Source: a virus. Taken from it: a stretch of DNA of 64,000 nucleotides. Location of the stretch: positions 1 to 64,000 of IMG/VR virus record IMGVR_UViG_3300018428_000019. The stretch is one strand, 5' to 3'. The stretch's first letter is position 1, and every line of letters begins with the position of its first letter. Position numbers and translations under genes: made by a program. This document shows positions 7,525 to 17,500 of this stretch, one piece after another. The notes below the pieces were generated by a model, which was given only the letters and a program-made list of their open reading frames with translations, did no database searches and had not been told where the DNA came from.

Positions 7525-9468
7525 TTAAACCGTGCCAACTACTTCTTCAAAATCGACTCCGGTTCTTACTGCCACAAAATTCAGTGTGACGTAGTTAATG
7601 GACCTTGCCGGTTTGATGAAGATGTTTGCGATGAATTCATTTCTATCAATAACTTCTGGTGTGTTATTAGTTTCATCAGCTACAACACGGAAGTCAGTGA
7701 TACCTCTTCTCCCTTTGATTTCTCTAAGGACCGGCTCAATGATGTTAACAAACTCTGCTCTAGTAAATTCATCATTGAACTCAAACAGAACTTGTTCAGC
7801 AGCTCTTGCAATTGCTCTTTCAAGAATAAGGAACAATCTACGTACATTGATTCTGTCAAATGCAGAAGATCTTGTTAACATAGTCTTATCACCGAATAGC
7901 AATGTTCCTTGACCAGGAATATTAGCAACCGGGTTAACACTTGCTTTGTAGAGTGTATCTCTTTGTCCTTTAGTTGGTGAGTAAGCAATAGAAGTAATAC
8001 CTAAGTATCCACCTCTTCGTGCACCAGCTGGTGAGAACCAAGGGGCTCGGTTTAGATCAGTCGCGGCCATAAGACCTGCAGTAGATGATGCAGCCGGAAT
8101 TTGAATATACTGATCGTTATATTTATCATAAACTTTAAGATAGTTATTATCCATAAAGTGATATGAAGATCTTTTACTTAAACCATTAGCAGCTGCTACT
8201 GTATCAGTTACAATATCAGATGTACTGGTTCTGTTAATAACCTTATCGCGTGGAGGAGATGATACAACTACACAATCTTTTCTACTTTCAGCTGTAGAAA
8301 TAAGATCGCCTGTAGTAGTTGTCCATGCATCACCACTAAGACCTGGTGCAATAAGGAAATCAACTTCTACTTGGTCTTTATCTTCAAAAAGATCGTGACC
8401 TGTAGCGAATTCGCTCATTCCAAGCGAACCTGAATTTACACCTTTATCAAAAACGTAAGTTGTTGCTGCGGTGTTATCTTTACTAAAAGTGCTATTATCA
8501 CTGTCAGCTAAATAATTACCTGCTCCAAGGGCTCTCCAATCAGAATCCCAGTTCGCCATCCAAACATATTTTGAATTTTGATTGATCACATCAAGAGCGT
8601 AGTTAGTTACTCCTCCATCTCTTGTTGATCCTTTTACTACTGATAAGAATGGATATGTTTCTAAAACCGCACCTTTGGTTCCAGTAATTTTACCATTTTT
8701 ATCTGCAATTACAATGTGAACTTCATCATTAGATGCTAATCCTACATTAGCTTCAGTTGTTTGTGAAGTTGTAGGTGCAGCATCGAAATCATTTTCATAA
8801 TCCCATGCCGCAAAAGCAGTTGCATTAGCTGGACAAATTGAAACTTCTAAGCTATTACCCAGTGCGCCTGGATATCTAGCAATCCATGTATGGTTACCAG
8901 GATCAAGTGCATTTGAAGCGTCTGAGTCAATAAGAAGGTTTCCTCCTCCATCGCTATCACTCGATAAAACTGGTGATTTAGTAAGATCTGATAATGCTGA
9001 TAATTGAGCATTAAAGTCATTTTCGTTTTTAACAACCACAACTTGTGCCAGATGGTTCAACCTTGCTTGTTCTGATCTATTTCCATTGGATCCTTGTGTT
9101 AAAGAACCTCCAACTCCTCCAGACCATTGGTCTGAATCAAGAACTTCTTGACCGGTTGTATCTGTTGCCCTCGTGGTTGAGAAGGCGTTTGCCGCTGATC
9201 CATCAATGGCCCTTACTACTTGCATACTGCTTGAATATCGCAGGAAATAAGAAGCATTGTGGAAATCAATCGTATTAGACGAGTCTGGTGAAGCGAACGT
9301 ATCTACTAATTCTGTTTCATTAGCGATTTGTGTTCTTTCTTCAACAGGTCCCCATCTAAAGTTACCTACAATTGCGCCAGTAGTTGACTGAACGTTAGGA
9401 ACGCCACCAGTCAAATCAATTTCTTTGACGACAACCGCAGGACTTTCTGATGGTGTGAATAGTGCCAT
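7525..9468 (-). CDS. gp18: Contractile tail sheath protein gp18
   Basis: A 647-residue protein, close to T4 gp18 (659). It begins ...FTPSESPAVVVKEIDLTGGVPNVQ with GNFRWGPVEE, the usual sheath opening. The C-terminal conserved domain contains RGGYLGITSIAYSPTKGQRDTLY-type sequence, a GDKTML..SSAFDRINVRRL segment and REIKGRRGITDFRVV, which forms the polymerisation core. The middle ~residues 130-400 is variable and probably surface-exposed. A late promoter box lies 62 bases upstream and a GAGAGG sequence precedes the ATG. Confidence 0.97.
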   Translation of the reverse strand: MALFTPSESPAVVVKEIDLTGGVPNVQSTTGAIVGNFRWGPVEERTQIANETELVDTFASPDSSNTIDFHNASYFLRYSSSMQVVRAIDGSAANAFSTTRATDTTGQEVLDSDQWSGGVGGSLTQGSNGNRSEQARLNHLAQVVVVKNENDFNAQLSALSDLTKSPVLSSDSDGGGNLLIDSDASNALDPGNHTWIARYPGALGNSLEVSICPANATAFAAWDYENDFDAAPTTSQTTEANVGLASNDEVHIVIADKNGKITGTKGAVLETYPFLSVVKGSTRDGGVTNYALDVINQNSKYVWMANWDSDWRALGAGNYLADSDNSTFSKDNTAATTYVFDKGVNSGSLGMSEFATGHDLFEDKDQVEVDFLIAPGLSGDAWTTTTGDLISTAESRKDCVVVSSPPRDKVINRTSTSDIVTDTVAAANGLSKRSSYHFMDNNYLKVYDKYNDQYIQIPAASSTAGLMAATDLNRAPWFSPAGARRGGYLGITSIAYSPTKGQRDTLYKASVNPVANIPGQGTLLFGDKTMLTRSSAFDRINVRRLFLILERAIARAAEQVLFEFNDEFTRAEFVNIIEPVLREIKGRRGITDFRVVADETNNTPEVIDRNEFIANIFIKPARSINYVTLNFVAVRTGVDFEEVVGTV

Positions 9469-9529
9469 TGATTTTTCCTCTCGGTTATAAATTATATGCT
9501 AACATAATACGGTTATCTTCAATTAACTT

Positions 9530-9537
9530 TATTTATA
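9530..9537 (-). promoter_or_regulatory. T4-type late promoter for gp18
   Basis: The minus strand reads TATAAATA between the terminase stop and the sheath start. Its predicted +1 is near 9524, giving a 56-base leader with a GAGAGG ribosome-binding site before the ATG at 9468. Confidence 0.82.
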
Positions 9538-9541
9538 TGTT

Positions 9542-11137
9542 TTAAAAATTAGGGTCATATTCTATAGCCCAATCATTATCAGGCTGTTCTATTACTTGAA
9601 TATATTCTGAACCATCATCTACAAACCCAAATGGAACTACATCTTCTTCAATTTCTTTCATTCTTTGATCAAATAATAATTGTTTTAAATTAATATCTGT
9701 CATATCTTGAAAATAATTACCAGAAACAAAATAGCCAAATAAAACTAAATTCATCATTAAATCATCATGATTACCATTAGCAGCTTCAAATGATTGACCT
9801 CTGGCTTCAAATGTAGATATTTCTAAAATAGTTTGTTCATCCACTACTTCTAATTTTTTAGTTTCTAGCAAATCTTTGATTGCTGAACATCCCAATCTTT
9901 TTGTTTTTCTTGTAATTTCTATGCCTAATGCATTAGCCTTTACAGCTGATTCAACATGCATATTTTCATACTCTAAATCATGATAAAGGCCATTTGTTAC
10001 AAGAGAACCTTGATCATTTGATTCAATAACTACATATGCTTTATTATAAGAATTTGCGTACTTATATATAATATTAGGGAAGAGTAAAGGAGATATAGTG
10101 TTATTGCGATACACAGCCACCTGTTGAAATGGGCGAGTGCTAATATCGAGTAAATTAAACGTAGAATAATCCTGTCCTCTTCCCTTCGATACGTCAACCG
10201 TCATAATATATTCATGTTTTTTAATTGGTTCTTCGTATATTAATAATTTTCCACCTTCCATCGTTCTTCTTGGGTTTCTAGCCCTAAGACTCATTAACGT
10301 TTCTGCATTAATGAGCGTATCACCCGTTCCAAAAAATGTATTGCCAAATTCTTGATCGAATTGTAACTGCGATGTATTATTGATAGTTTGTTCTTTCCAG
10401 GCGTCATCTCTTCCTGGAACGTCCCACCAATCAACTCTGAACGGAGTAAATTCGTTAACTCCTTGTGTCGCTCCCTCCCATATCTTATAAAATGTATTGC
10501 CAATACCATTCGCAGTCGACGTGACGATAATTTTCGTATCTTCTCCTGAGGAGACAACTGGGTATGTCGAGGTGTAGAATTCATTAGCTCTCTCCACAAA
10601 TGCAAATTCATCTAAGTAAAGAAGGTTAACAGAAAGACCCCTGATAGAAGAGCCAGAAGTAGCAGCAGCAAGAATCCTTGAATTATTACTAAACTCAAGA
10701 CTACCTTTATTAACCGCTTTTGATCCAGGTTGTAAAAAGAAAGGAATATTTTCAAGCATAAGAGTAACGCGTGATAACATTTCTCTAGCAACGGCTCCCT
10801 TATTGGCCAAAATTGCAACAGTTTTTTCACTATTGAATAATGCAAACCATAAGAGGTACGCGCAGGCAGATATTGATTTACCAGATTGACGACATGCGAG
10901 AACGACATTAAACCTATTCTCCTGAAATTGTTTAAACATTTGTTGCTGATAAGGATATAGTTTAAATGGAACTAATCCTTTATCAAGCGAAATAACTTTG
11001 CAATACTCTTGTGCAAAATAAACTGGATCGTTCATACAGCGAGCATATTCTTTAACTTGCTCTTCGCTCCAGTCCTGAACAACGCCATCGCGTTTTACAT
11101 TAGGATTCCCTAGGTAACTTTCGTGCGGGTTCAGCAT
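9542..11137 (-). CDS. gp17: Terminase large subunit gp17
   Basis: A 531-residue packaging motor with both expected domains. ATPase: Walker A ACRQSGKS (81-88), Walker B plus catalytic Glu LLYLDE (172-177), coupling motif TSTANG (206-211). Nuclease: VDVSKGRGQDYS with Asp315, VVIESNDQG around 369-377, and NGNHDDL with Asp458/459. These are the metal-binding acidic residues of the RNase H-like nuclease of T4 gp17 (610 residues in T4). The protein translocates DNA into the prohead and makes the headful cut. The start overlaps the gp16 end by 38 bases. Confidence 0.97.
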   Translation of the reverse strand: MLNPHESYLGNPNVKRDGVVQDWSEEQVKEYARCMNDPVYFAQEYCKVISLDKGLVPFKLYPYQQQMFKQFQENRFNVVLACRQSGKSISACAYLLWFALFNSEKTVAILANKGAVAREMLSRVTLMLENIPFFLQPGSKAVNKGSLEFSNNSRILAAATSGSSIRGLSVNLLYLDEFAFVERANEFYTSTYPVVSSGEDTKIIVTSTANGIGNTFYKIWEGATQGVNEFTPFRVDWWDVPGRDDAWKEQTINNTSQLQFDQEFGNTFFGTGDTLINAETLMSLRARNPRRTMEGGKLLIYEEPIKKHEYIMTVDVSKGRGQDYSTFNLLDISTRPFQQVAVYRNNTISPLLFPNIIYKYANSYNKAYVVIESNDQGSLVTNGLYHDLEYENMHVESAVKANALGIEITRKTKRLGCSAIKDLLETKKLEVVDEQTILEISTFEARGQSFEAANGNHDDLMMNLVLFGYFVSGNYFQDMTDINLKQLLFDQRMKEIEEDVVPFGFVDDGSEYIQVIEQPDNDWAIEYDPNF

Positions 11138-11453
11138 CTATAATTTTTCTTTCATTTTGTAATAATTTTTGAAGTTCAGCAGTAGATCCCAAAAATACAT
11201 TATTATTAGTTATTTGTTTAACTTTTTCTTGTTCTTCTTTTGTTATTTCTTTATTTTTCTTATTTAAATCCATCAATTTATCATTAACATCAGCTAGATT
11301 TTTTACCATATTAGATAAAACTTCAAATGCTCTTGGATGTTCAGATTCTCTAGCAACTTCAATCATAAGATCTAAAGATTGTTTACCTTTTTCCAAAAGC
11401 TCATAGTATGTTTCACGAGAATAATCGTAATCATCATTTATTTTCTTATTCAT
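11100..11453 (-). CDS. gp16: Terminase small subunit gp16
   Basis: A 117-residue, almost wholly helical protein directly before gp17 and overlapping it by 38 bases. The central coiled-coil-like region (SLDLMIEVARESEHPRAFEV...LSNMVKNLADVNDKLMDLNKK) and the GSTAELQKLL segment near the C-terminus match T4-like small terminases. gp16 oligomers regulate gp17 ATPase and nuclease activity and recognise the DNA end. It is shorter than T4 gp16 (164), as in marine relatives. The start overlaps the end of the nuclease gene by 8 bases. Confidence 0.88.
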   Translation of the reverse strand: MNKKINDDYDYSRETYYELLEKGKQSLDLMIEVARESEHPRAFEVLSNMVKNLADVNDKLMDLNKKNKEITKEEQEKVKQITNNNVFLGSTAELQKLLQNERKIIDAEPARKLPRES

Positions 11454-11865
11454 CTAATCTTACCAACTCTCTATTTTTGAGATGTTCGGCCTCCACCATA
11501 TGTTTCGCTTGACCATAATAATACACCGCATGATGTTTCTCAATAAGGTAATCATTTAAAGATTTATCTGCAAAACTGCTTGTTCTCCAAATTTCTCCAA
11601 GTATTCGACCGAATTTACCTTTAGCATCATACTCTTTCGTTTTAAGAATTAGCCATTCGTCATCAGTAAATCTTTCAACATAATGTTTCGCTGCTAATCC
11701 ATATTTCTTTTCTACTTTATCACTTGTTCTTGATTCAGGAGTATCAATTCCCGACAATCTTACTCTTTCATCTTTTAGCCATACACCAAATCCTAAATCA
11801 ATATCAACATCTACTGTATCACCATCAATTACTTTTCTAAGTTTACATCTATATTCATACATCAT
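11446..11865 (-). CDS. Staphylococcal-nuclease-like (SNc) protein
   Basis: About 139 residues from the ATG at 11863-11865 (MMYEYRCKLRKVIDGDTVDVDIDLG). The hallmark VIDGDTV opening, then ERVRLSGIDTPESR, YDAKGKFGRILGEI and the ...GLAAKHYVERF block follow the thermonuclease OB-fold. Catalytic-type residues are present: Arg in VRLSGID, Asp/Thr in IDTPE, and Arg in KFGRILG. An upstream ATG at 11895 lies within gp15, and I prefer the later start, which just overlaps the gp15 stop. No signal peptide is visible, so it probably acts in the cell or in the virion. Its place between neck and terminase genes hints at a DNA-end or packaging role, but that is inference. Confidence 0.88.
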   Translation of the reverse strand: MMYEYRCKLRKVIDGDTVDVDIDLGFGVWLKDERVRLSGIDTPESRTSDKVEKKYGLAAKHYVERFTDDEWLILKTKEYDAKGKFGRILGEIWRTSSFADKSLNDYLIEKHHAVYYYGQAKHMVEAEHLKNRELVRLDE

Positions 11866-12643
11866 TACTATCCAAATAAATTGTGGTAAAACCAAAATCG
11901 CTATCAGCTAAACCAATTGTAGTAATTGGATCTGGCACCACTCTTAATGTTTCTACATAATTATCGCTATCCCTATATCCAGCATTAATATCAAATATTT
12001 TTGCATCGGCTTGTCTAATAACACTTTTAGGTGCAATTGGTCCATAGAAATTGACCTTCATTTCAAAATCTAATGTATATACAATTGTTCTTCTAGATTC
12101 TTGAGGTCCATCAAAATCATCTGAAAATGATAAACCTTGAATAATAACCGGAATATCTTCTTTAAATGATGAATACGTGTCAATAAATGGTTTTATAGTT
12201 AAAGTATATTGAGGATTAAATGTTGGCAATATTTGTTCAACTATTTGTAAAGCATCATCTTGATTTTTAGCATAAATATTTAATTGAAAATTTATACTAT
12301 AAGGAACGGGCGAATAAAATTGATTTCTATTTTGTGCAGAAGTACCAACTGTATTAAAATTACTTATTTTAGTTAATTGTCTGGCATTATCATAAGCAAA
12401 TGTAACTATCTCAAATGACATACGAGGAAGCTTTATAGCTACTTTTGAATCATTAACTAAATCTGGTACTTCTCTAATTCTTTCTAAATACTTATTTTTT
12501 GGTGCATAAGATAAAGGAACTTTTATTTGGCTTGAACTAGTTCCTCCTCCTGACTTACGGACAACATAAATATTATTAAATAGTGAACCAAATATTGATA
12601 CACATTTACGGATTTTTTCGTGATAAAAATGTTGTCCAAACAT
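11855..12643 (-). CDS. gp15: Tail sheath stabiliser / tail completion protein gp15
   Basis: A 262-residue protein matching T4 gp15 (272). It begins MFGQHFYHEKIRKCVSIFG (T4: MFGYFYNSSFRRYATLMG), then has KVPLSYAPKNKYLERI, a LPRMSFEIVTFAYDNAR segment, SPVPYSINFQLNIYAKNQDD, the very characteristic IVEQILPTFNP, and an ESRRTIVYTLDFEM segment. gp15 caps the top of the tail and joins it to the neck. It is followed by the nuclease gene with a 10-base overlap. Confidence 0.96.
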   Translation of the reverse strand: MFGQHFYHEKIRKCVSIFGSLFNNIYVVRKSGGGTSSSQIKVPLSYAPKNKYLERIREVPDLVNDSKVAIKLPRMSFEIVTFAYDNARQLTKISNFNTVGTSAQNRNQFYSPVPYSINFQLNIYAKNQDDALQIVEQILPTFNPQYTLTIKPFIDTYSSFKEDIPVIIQGLSFSDDFDGPQESRRTIVYTLDFEMKVNFYGPIAPKSVIRQADAKIFDINAGYRDSDNYVETLRVVPDPITTIGLADSDFGFTTIYLDSNDV

Positions 12644-12645
12644 GA

Positions 12646-12909
12646 TTAACCTTTATATATTTTTTGTAGATGTGTTTCAAACGCTTCCACTTTTGCTAAT
12701 CTATCAGGCCAAAGAATATACTCTTTCTCTGGATTCTTTTTTAGATTGTTCAAAAGAGGAACAATAGCATTGTATAATCTATCTAATTTATCTTGATAGC
12801 TCGCAGATGCTTGTTTAGCATCTTCGGCTACTTGTTGTGTTTTTTGTACAGCTTGTAATTCTTCTTCATCAACAGCTGTAAATCCAAAATCAAAAATATC
12901 ATCAGTCAT
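12646..12909 (-). CDS. Small conserved helical protein between gp14 and gp15
   Basis: 87 residues from the ATG at 12907-12909 (MTDDIFDFGFTAVDEEEL). A GGAGAT sequence at suitable spacing decides this start over an upstream ATG at 12936. The N-terminus is acidic with an (I/F)FDFGFTAVDEEE motif, then comes a long helix (QKTQQVAEDAKQASASYQDK), then a C-terminal segment with WPDRLAKVEAFETHLQKIY. I have no firm function; similar small genes occur at this site in marine T4-likes. It overlaps gp14 by 8 bases and ends 3 bases before gp15, so it is translated with the neck genes. Confidence 0.72.
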   Translation of the reverse strand: MTDDIFDFGFTAVDEEELQAVQKTQQVAEDAKQASASYQDKLDRLYNAIVPLLNNLKKNPEKEYILWPDRLAKVEAFETHLQKIYKG

Positions 12910-13783
12910 CAGGATCTCCAAATGGGTTGTCTTCACTAAAATCTAAGAAACTTAAATTATCTGTACTAAATAAATCATTTTGCTCAGTTGCAGTTTGTTT
13001 AATATCTTCTCCAACTGAAGTAATATTAAATGTTAAACTTTCTTCTTGATATATCGCTTCACCAGGAGTATATTGGTGATATTTTCCATCACTTGTTGAT
13101 ACATGGATTAATGATAATATTCCAGTTACACTATTCCATGATGCTATTTCACCGTCTATTTGAATTCCTGTAGAAGTATTTTGTCTAATAGTATCACCTA
13201 TTGCAAAAACAATTGATCTATTAACAGCATCAACTGTTATATTGGTTGTATAAGCATAATCTCTTTCAATACTATCTATCTCATCAATACCTGTATCAAG
13301 ATCTTCATCATTATAATCATATAAGTGAGCTCTTAATTTATAAACAGGTAAATTGCTTAATTGATAAAATGGTTGTTCATGCTCAACGTGTGTTATTTCA
13401 AATAATTTTTTCGTCATTGGAATATAAATTAAATCGCCTTCCAATGGTCTTATGGCCGTTACTTCACTATCAAATTGTTTTACTTGTTGTGTCCATCTAC
13501 GCCTAGAAACAACAAACGTTGCTTCATCACGTATTTCAACTCCAAATCTTGTAAACAAATCTCCTTCACCATCAAATCCTTCAGTATTTTCAATATACAT
13601 TTCTATTTTATGGGAAGAATTAAATCTTGCTGGAACTTCATCACCCAATTCTTTAATTTCGCCGACAGTATCTCTGGGTAAGTAATATACATCTTGCCCA
13701 TACATTTTTAATGACTCTATAATTATATCTTCATAGAGATTTTGTTCTGATCTTACTTTGTCTGAGAAATAAAAATTGCGCAT
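12902..13783 (-). CDS. gp14: Neck protein gp14
   Basis: A 293-residue protein between gp13 and gp15, with T4-like features: an N-terminal NFYFSDKVRSEQNLYEDIIIE, then ...YGQDVYYLPRDTVG...LGDEVPARF, an EMYIENTEGFDGEGDLFTRFG segment and RPLEGDLIYIPMTKKLFEI. gp14 forms part of the neck that closes the filled head and receives the tail. The C-terminal ~30 residues are acidic. Two bases separate it from gp13. Confidence 0.95.
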   Translation of the reverse strand: MRNFYFSDKVRSEQNLYEDIIIESLKMYGQDVYYLPRDTVGEIKELGDEVPARFNSSHKIEMYIENTEGFDGEGDLFTRFGVEIRDEATFVVSRRRWTQQVKQFDSEVTAIRPLEGDLIYIPMTKKLFEITHVEHEQPFYQLSNLPVYKLRAHLYDYNDEDLDTGIDEIDSIERDYAYTTNITVDAVNRSIVFAIGDTIRQNTSTGIQIDGEIASWNSVTGILSLIHVSTSDGKYHQYTPGEAIYQEESLTFNITSVGEDIKQTATEQNDLFSTDNLSFLDFSEDNPFGDPDD

Positions 13784-13784
13784 A

Positions 13785-14540
13785 TTAACCTACAAAAAAA
13801 TCTGCTGGTAGTTCTTGTTCTAATCTAATTTTCTCTCTTAATTGTTCAATTTCAGTTTTAGCATCTTCATATAATTGTCTACCATTTAAAGTTACGCCGC
13901 CTGGTAACTGCATTCCTTCAAACTTAATTAGATTTTGACCCCACTGTTCTTTAATAAGGGCAGTAGTATATTCTTTTAACCACATATCATTATATACAGA
14001 AGTATGTGTATTTGGATCTACAATTTGAAAAACTTCAGCAACTACATAATCATCAACTTTAATATCTTCATCTGTAAAATCACCATGTATATGGAGTCTA
14101 TTTGCATGTCTTTGAAATGTTACTTGTGGTGTACCATTTAAAGTCATATCTAATATAGAAAGGTATTGTTGCATTTGTTCATAATAAGCAAGATCTCCAG
14201 CAAAATTCTGTAAATCTGCAATATCATTTAACATCATTTGGTATTTAATATCAAAAAAATTGTGAGAATAACTAAATGAACTTGATATTGGAAATAATCT
14301 TGATACGTAAATAATATCTGATGATATAGGAATATAACCATTTGAAACATCTGCTGAAGTAACTTGATGTTTCAAATATGTTTTTACTGTAGCATCAGAA
14401 TGAAACTCTTGATAGTATTGTAACGCTTCGTCAACACGATCTTCTACTTGATCATCATCGACGTTGATCTCAATAACTGGATCACCCAATCGTCTTTTAC
14501 AATATTCTATGAGTTCTTCTCTTGTTGTTGGATTAGCCAT
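13785..14540 (-). CDS. gp13: Neck protein gp13
   Basis: 251 residues from the ATG at 14538-14540 (MANPTTREELIEYCKRRLG). A GGAGAT ribosome-binding site lies 6 bases upstream, so I reject an in-frame GTG at 14552. The opening with LIEYCKRRLGDPVIEINV and the RVDEALQYYQEFH motif, plus WLKEYTTALIKEQWGQNLIKF, are typical of marine T4-like gp13. The protein is a head-to-tail connector. A late promoter box lies at 14572-14579, so this gene begins the neck-terminase-sheath transcription unit. Confidence 0.95.
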   Translation of the reverse strand: MANPTTREELIEYCKRRLGDPVIEINVDDDQVEDRVDEALQYYQEFHSDATVKTYLKHQVTSADVSNGYIPISSDIIYVSRLFPISSSFSYSHNFFDIKYQMMLNDIADLQNFAGDLAYYEQMQQYLSILDMTLNGTPQVTFQRHANRLHIHGDFTDEDIKVDDYVVAEVFQIVDPNTHTSVYNDMWLKEYTTALIKEQWGQNLIKFEGMQLPGGVTLNGRQLYEDAKTEIEQLREKIRLEQELPADFFVG

Positions 14541-14570
14541 AGAGATCTCCACATTTTGATTAATCTATGA

Positions 14571-17500
14571 CTATTTATATAAATTCTTTCTTATAAAATG
14601 ATAATCTGCATCAGGGCCATAATTAACAATTTCTTCTACGAATCTAAAACCAATTTCATCAAGATAATCAAACGTTTCTTCTTTTAATGGAGCGCCTTCG
14701 TTGTACTCTTCTGATTGTACTTCTATAATCAAATGTTTAACACTTTTTAATGTTTCTATCGCTCCTTGTAAAACTTCTTTTTCTGCGCCTTGTACATCTA
14801 TTTTAATCATATCTGGCATAGGAAAATCATTTAGTTTTACTAATTCATCTAATGACATTGCTCCCATTTGTCGATGATCATGATATAATTGTTTATGATC
14901 TTTTTCAATATACATGCTTCCACCAGCAGGATGTTCTATATTTGTATGGAAAGTTCGTATTTCTTTTTCTTTACTTAATAAAGCGATAGCATAATCAACA
15001 CCATAATAATCATATACATCTTTATATTCTTCAAGAGCATCAAAGGCAATAAACTTTGTATCATGCCAAATTTGTTTTGCCGTGTTTGTCCAGTGTAAAC
15101 AACTTGCACCAATATCATAAACTACTTTAGGTTGAAAATCCCATCTAATTTTCATATCATTTAAATATGTTTTAACAAATGGAAGCATTACATCTTCCTT
15201 TGATCTTTCAATTAAATGCTGATTCACTTCTTTCGACACAGTATTAACTTTATATGATATTTGTGGTACAAAAAGATGATGACCTTTATGTTCACAAATT
15301 AAAGTTGTGTCTGCCCAAATTTTAAATCCTTTTTCTCTTGCTCTATCACAAAAATAAACATCTTCAGAATATGTATGATCATGATTCAAAGCAGACTTAT
15401 ATTTAAAATGCGGATATTCCATTTCATTAAGCACATGGCCTTTTATTAGAACACAACCAAAGCCACATCCTTTTACTTCCATTAAACCATGTTCTAATTC
15501 ATTGTGCGGAATGTTTCCACCTTCATTATAAAGTTCTAAAATTTGTTTATCGTGTTTTCTTTGCATATACACACCAGAAATGATATCTTTATCTGATTCA
15601 TATAATTTAATTAAAGCATCTTTTGGTAAAATTATATCGCTGTCAACCCAAAATGTATAGTCATAATTTTTACCCCATTCAGCAATTAAATTTCTAATTT
15701 GATCAACTTGATACCCATAGAAAAATTCAAAATGAGTCTTTACACCTTCTGGCATTTCAAGATTATAAATCGATTTAAATGTTTCAGGTTCAATACCTGC
15801 ATTTGTAGGAATTGCAATTAGAATTTGTTTCATTTTATTTTCATCCTTAGATTTATATGACGAATATGCGTTTTGATTTTGTTCAATAGGATTTACTTTA
15901 TAATCATTTAATGGATTAATGTCATTATAAAGAACCATAATTTCTTTTACTGCTTTAATTTTTTCTGGTGCCACCATTTCTATTAATTCATAAAATAATG
16001 GATTATCAGCCCCACTCTTCATAAAACCTTTACCAGGAATTTTATAATTACTAGGATTTAATTTATAAGCATATTTTCCAAGGAAGGTTCGCAAGTGAGT
16101 ATATGGAATTTTCCAATTAAATAAATGCTTTCTATAAGATTTATCTTTCTTTACTTTGTTTGGATAGTCTTGAGCAATAAGAGGAATATTATCGGCTAAA
16201 CTCCACATAGAACCATATGTAAATTCAATTCCTTCATGATAAAGTTGATTATAGTATTTAAAAATTGTTGGATTATTAATTAAAAAATCATCACCATCTA
16301 AAAGAATGATAATATCATCTTCTGTTGCATGTTGCATATAATTTAATTGATTAGCTATACATCCGCATCTCTCATCATTTCTTATAATCATTCTTTTAGA
16401 ATTAGAAGGTAATTCAATTTCATTATCTGAATTATCATCAATAACAATATGCAAATAATTATCATAATCTTGTTGGTCAACTGATAAACAATGATCAACA
16501 ATATAATCATCGGCATTTCGAAATGGTGAAATTATTACAATTCTTTTTTCTGGGTGCGTAGTTCTATATTCAGATCTTTCTATGGGATTTTCAAATCTTC
16601 TTCCATAAATTCTTTTTACTTTATCATTAATATATGATACTTTTCTGTATTGATTTACGGGCAAATATTTTTTTAATTTACGATAAAAATGTTGTTGCCA
16701 TTGTAAGGCAACTGTATCCCATCCATAAATGTCATCAATAACATCGCAATAATTTTGTTTTTGTTGTAACAAATAATCGTTGTGATATGCTTGTATTGTC
16801 ATATCAATAAATGATTTAGCTTGCTCATTTCTGTCAATTCTAGGAAATAAACCATTGGGGCAGTTGGCATAGTTTTGTTTATAGCATGCCAGATCGAGTG
16901 CTGTTTCTTCAAGAGCACCAAAACGAGAAGTAATAAGAGGAGTTTTATATAATAAAGATTCTAATGCTGAAATACCAAATGTTTCTGGAAATTCAGTTGG
17001 ATACAACATAAACCCCGCATTAGATAATATTTCTGCTATCTCTTTTTGTGGTATAACACCAGTAAAAGTTACATCTAATTCTTTTGGATATGTTTCTACA
17101 TATTTACGATGATCTTTTTCTTGTGCATCAGGCTCAGCGCCTTCTCTAAATCTATAAAATCCACCAATAACAGTGAGATGCGCACTTGGAATTTGGCGTT
17201 TTACTTCTGGCCAAATATCTTGTAGTAAAGGATTAAGCCCCTTTGTTACTGAAGCATTATAGACAAAATGACTTTTATCTTTTTGGCTTAAGTCTACTTC
17301 ATCAATATATTTTACTGCACCGTTTCGAGTCTGAAAAATTTTATTTTTTAAAACTTCAAAATTTCTTTTAACACCATGCTCGCAGTTTAAAATATAATTT
17401 GTATGAAAATCTGATAAAGTAAATAGCTCATCAATTATTCCTTGATTGAGCATAGATTCTATATGTTCATCACCTTCACAAAATGTATCGTGCATCCACA

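Noticed and set aside
14540-14552. GTG at 14552 as the gp13 start
   Set aside because: GGAGAT lies exactly between it and the ATG at 14540 and serves the latter as ribosome-binding site.
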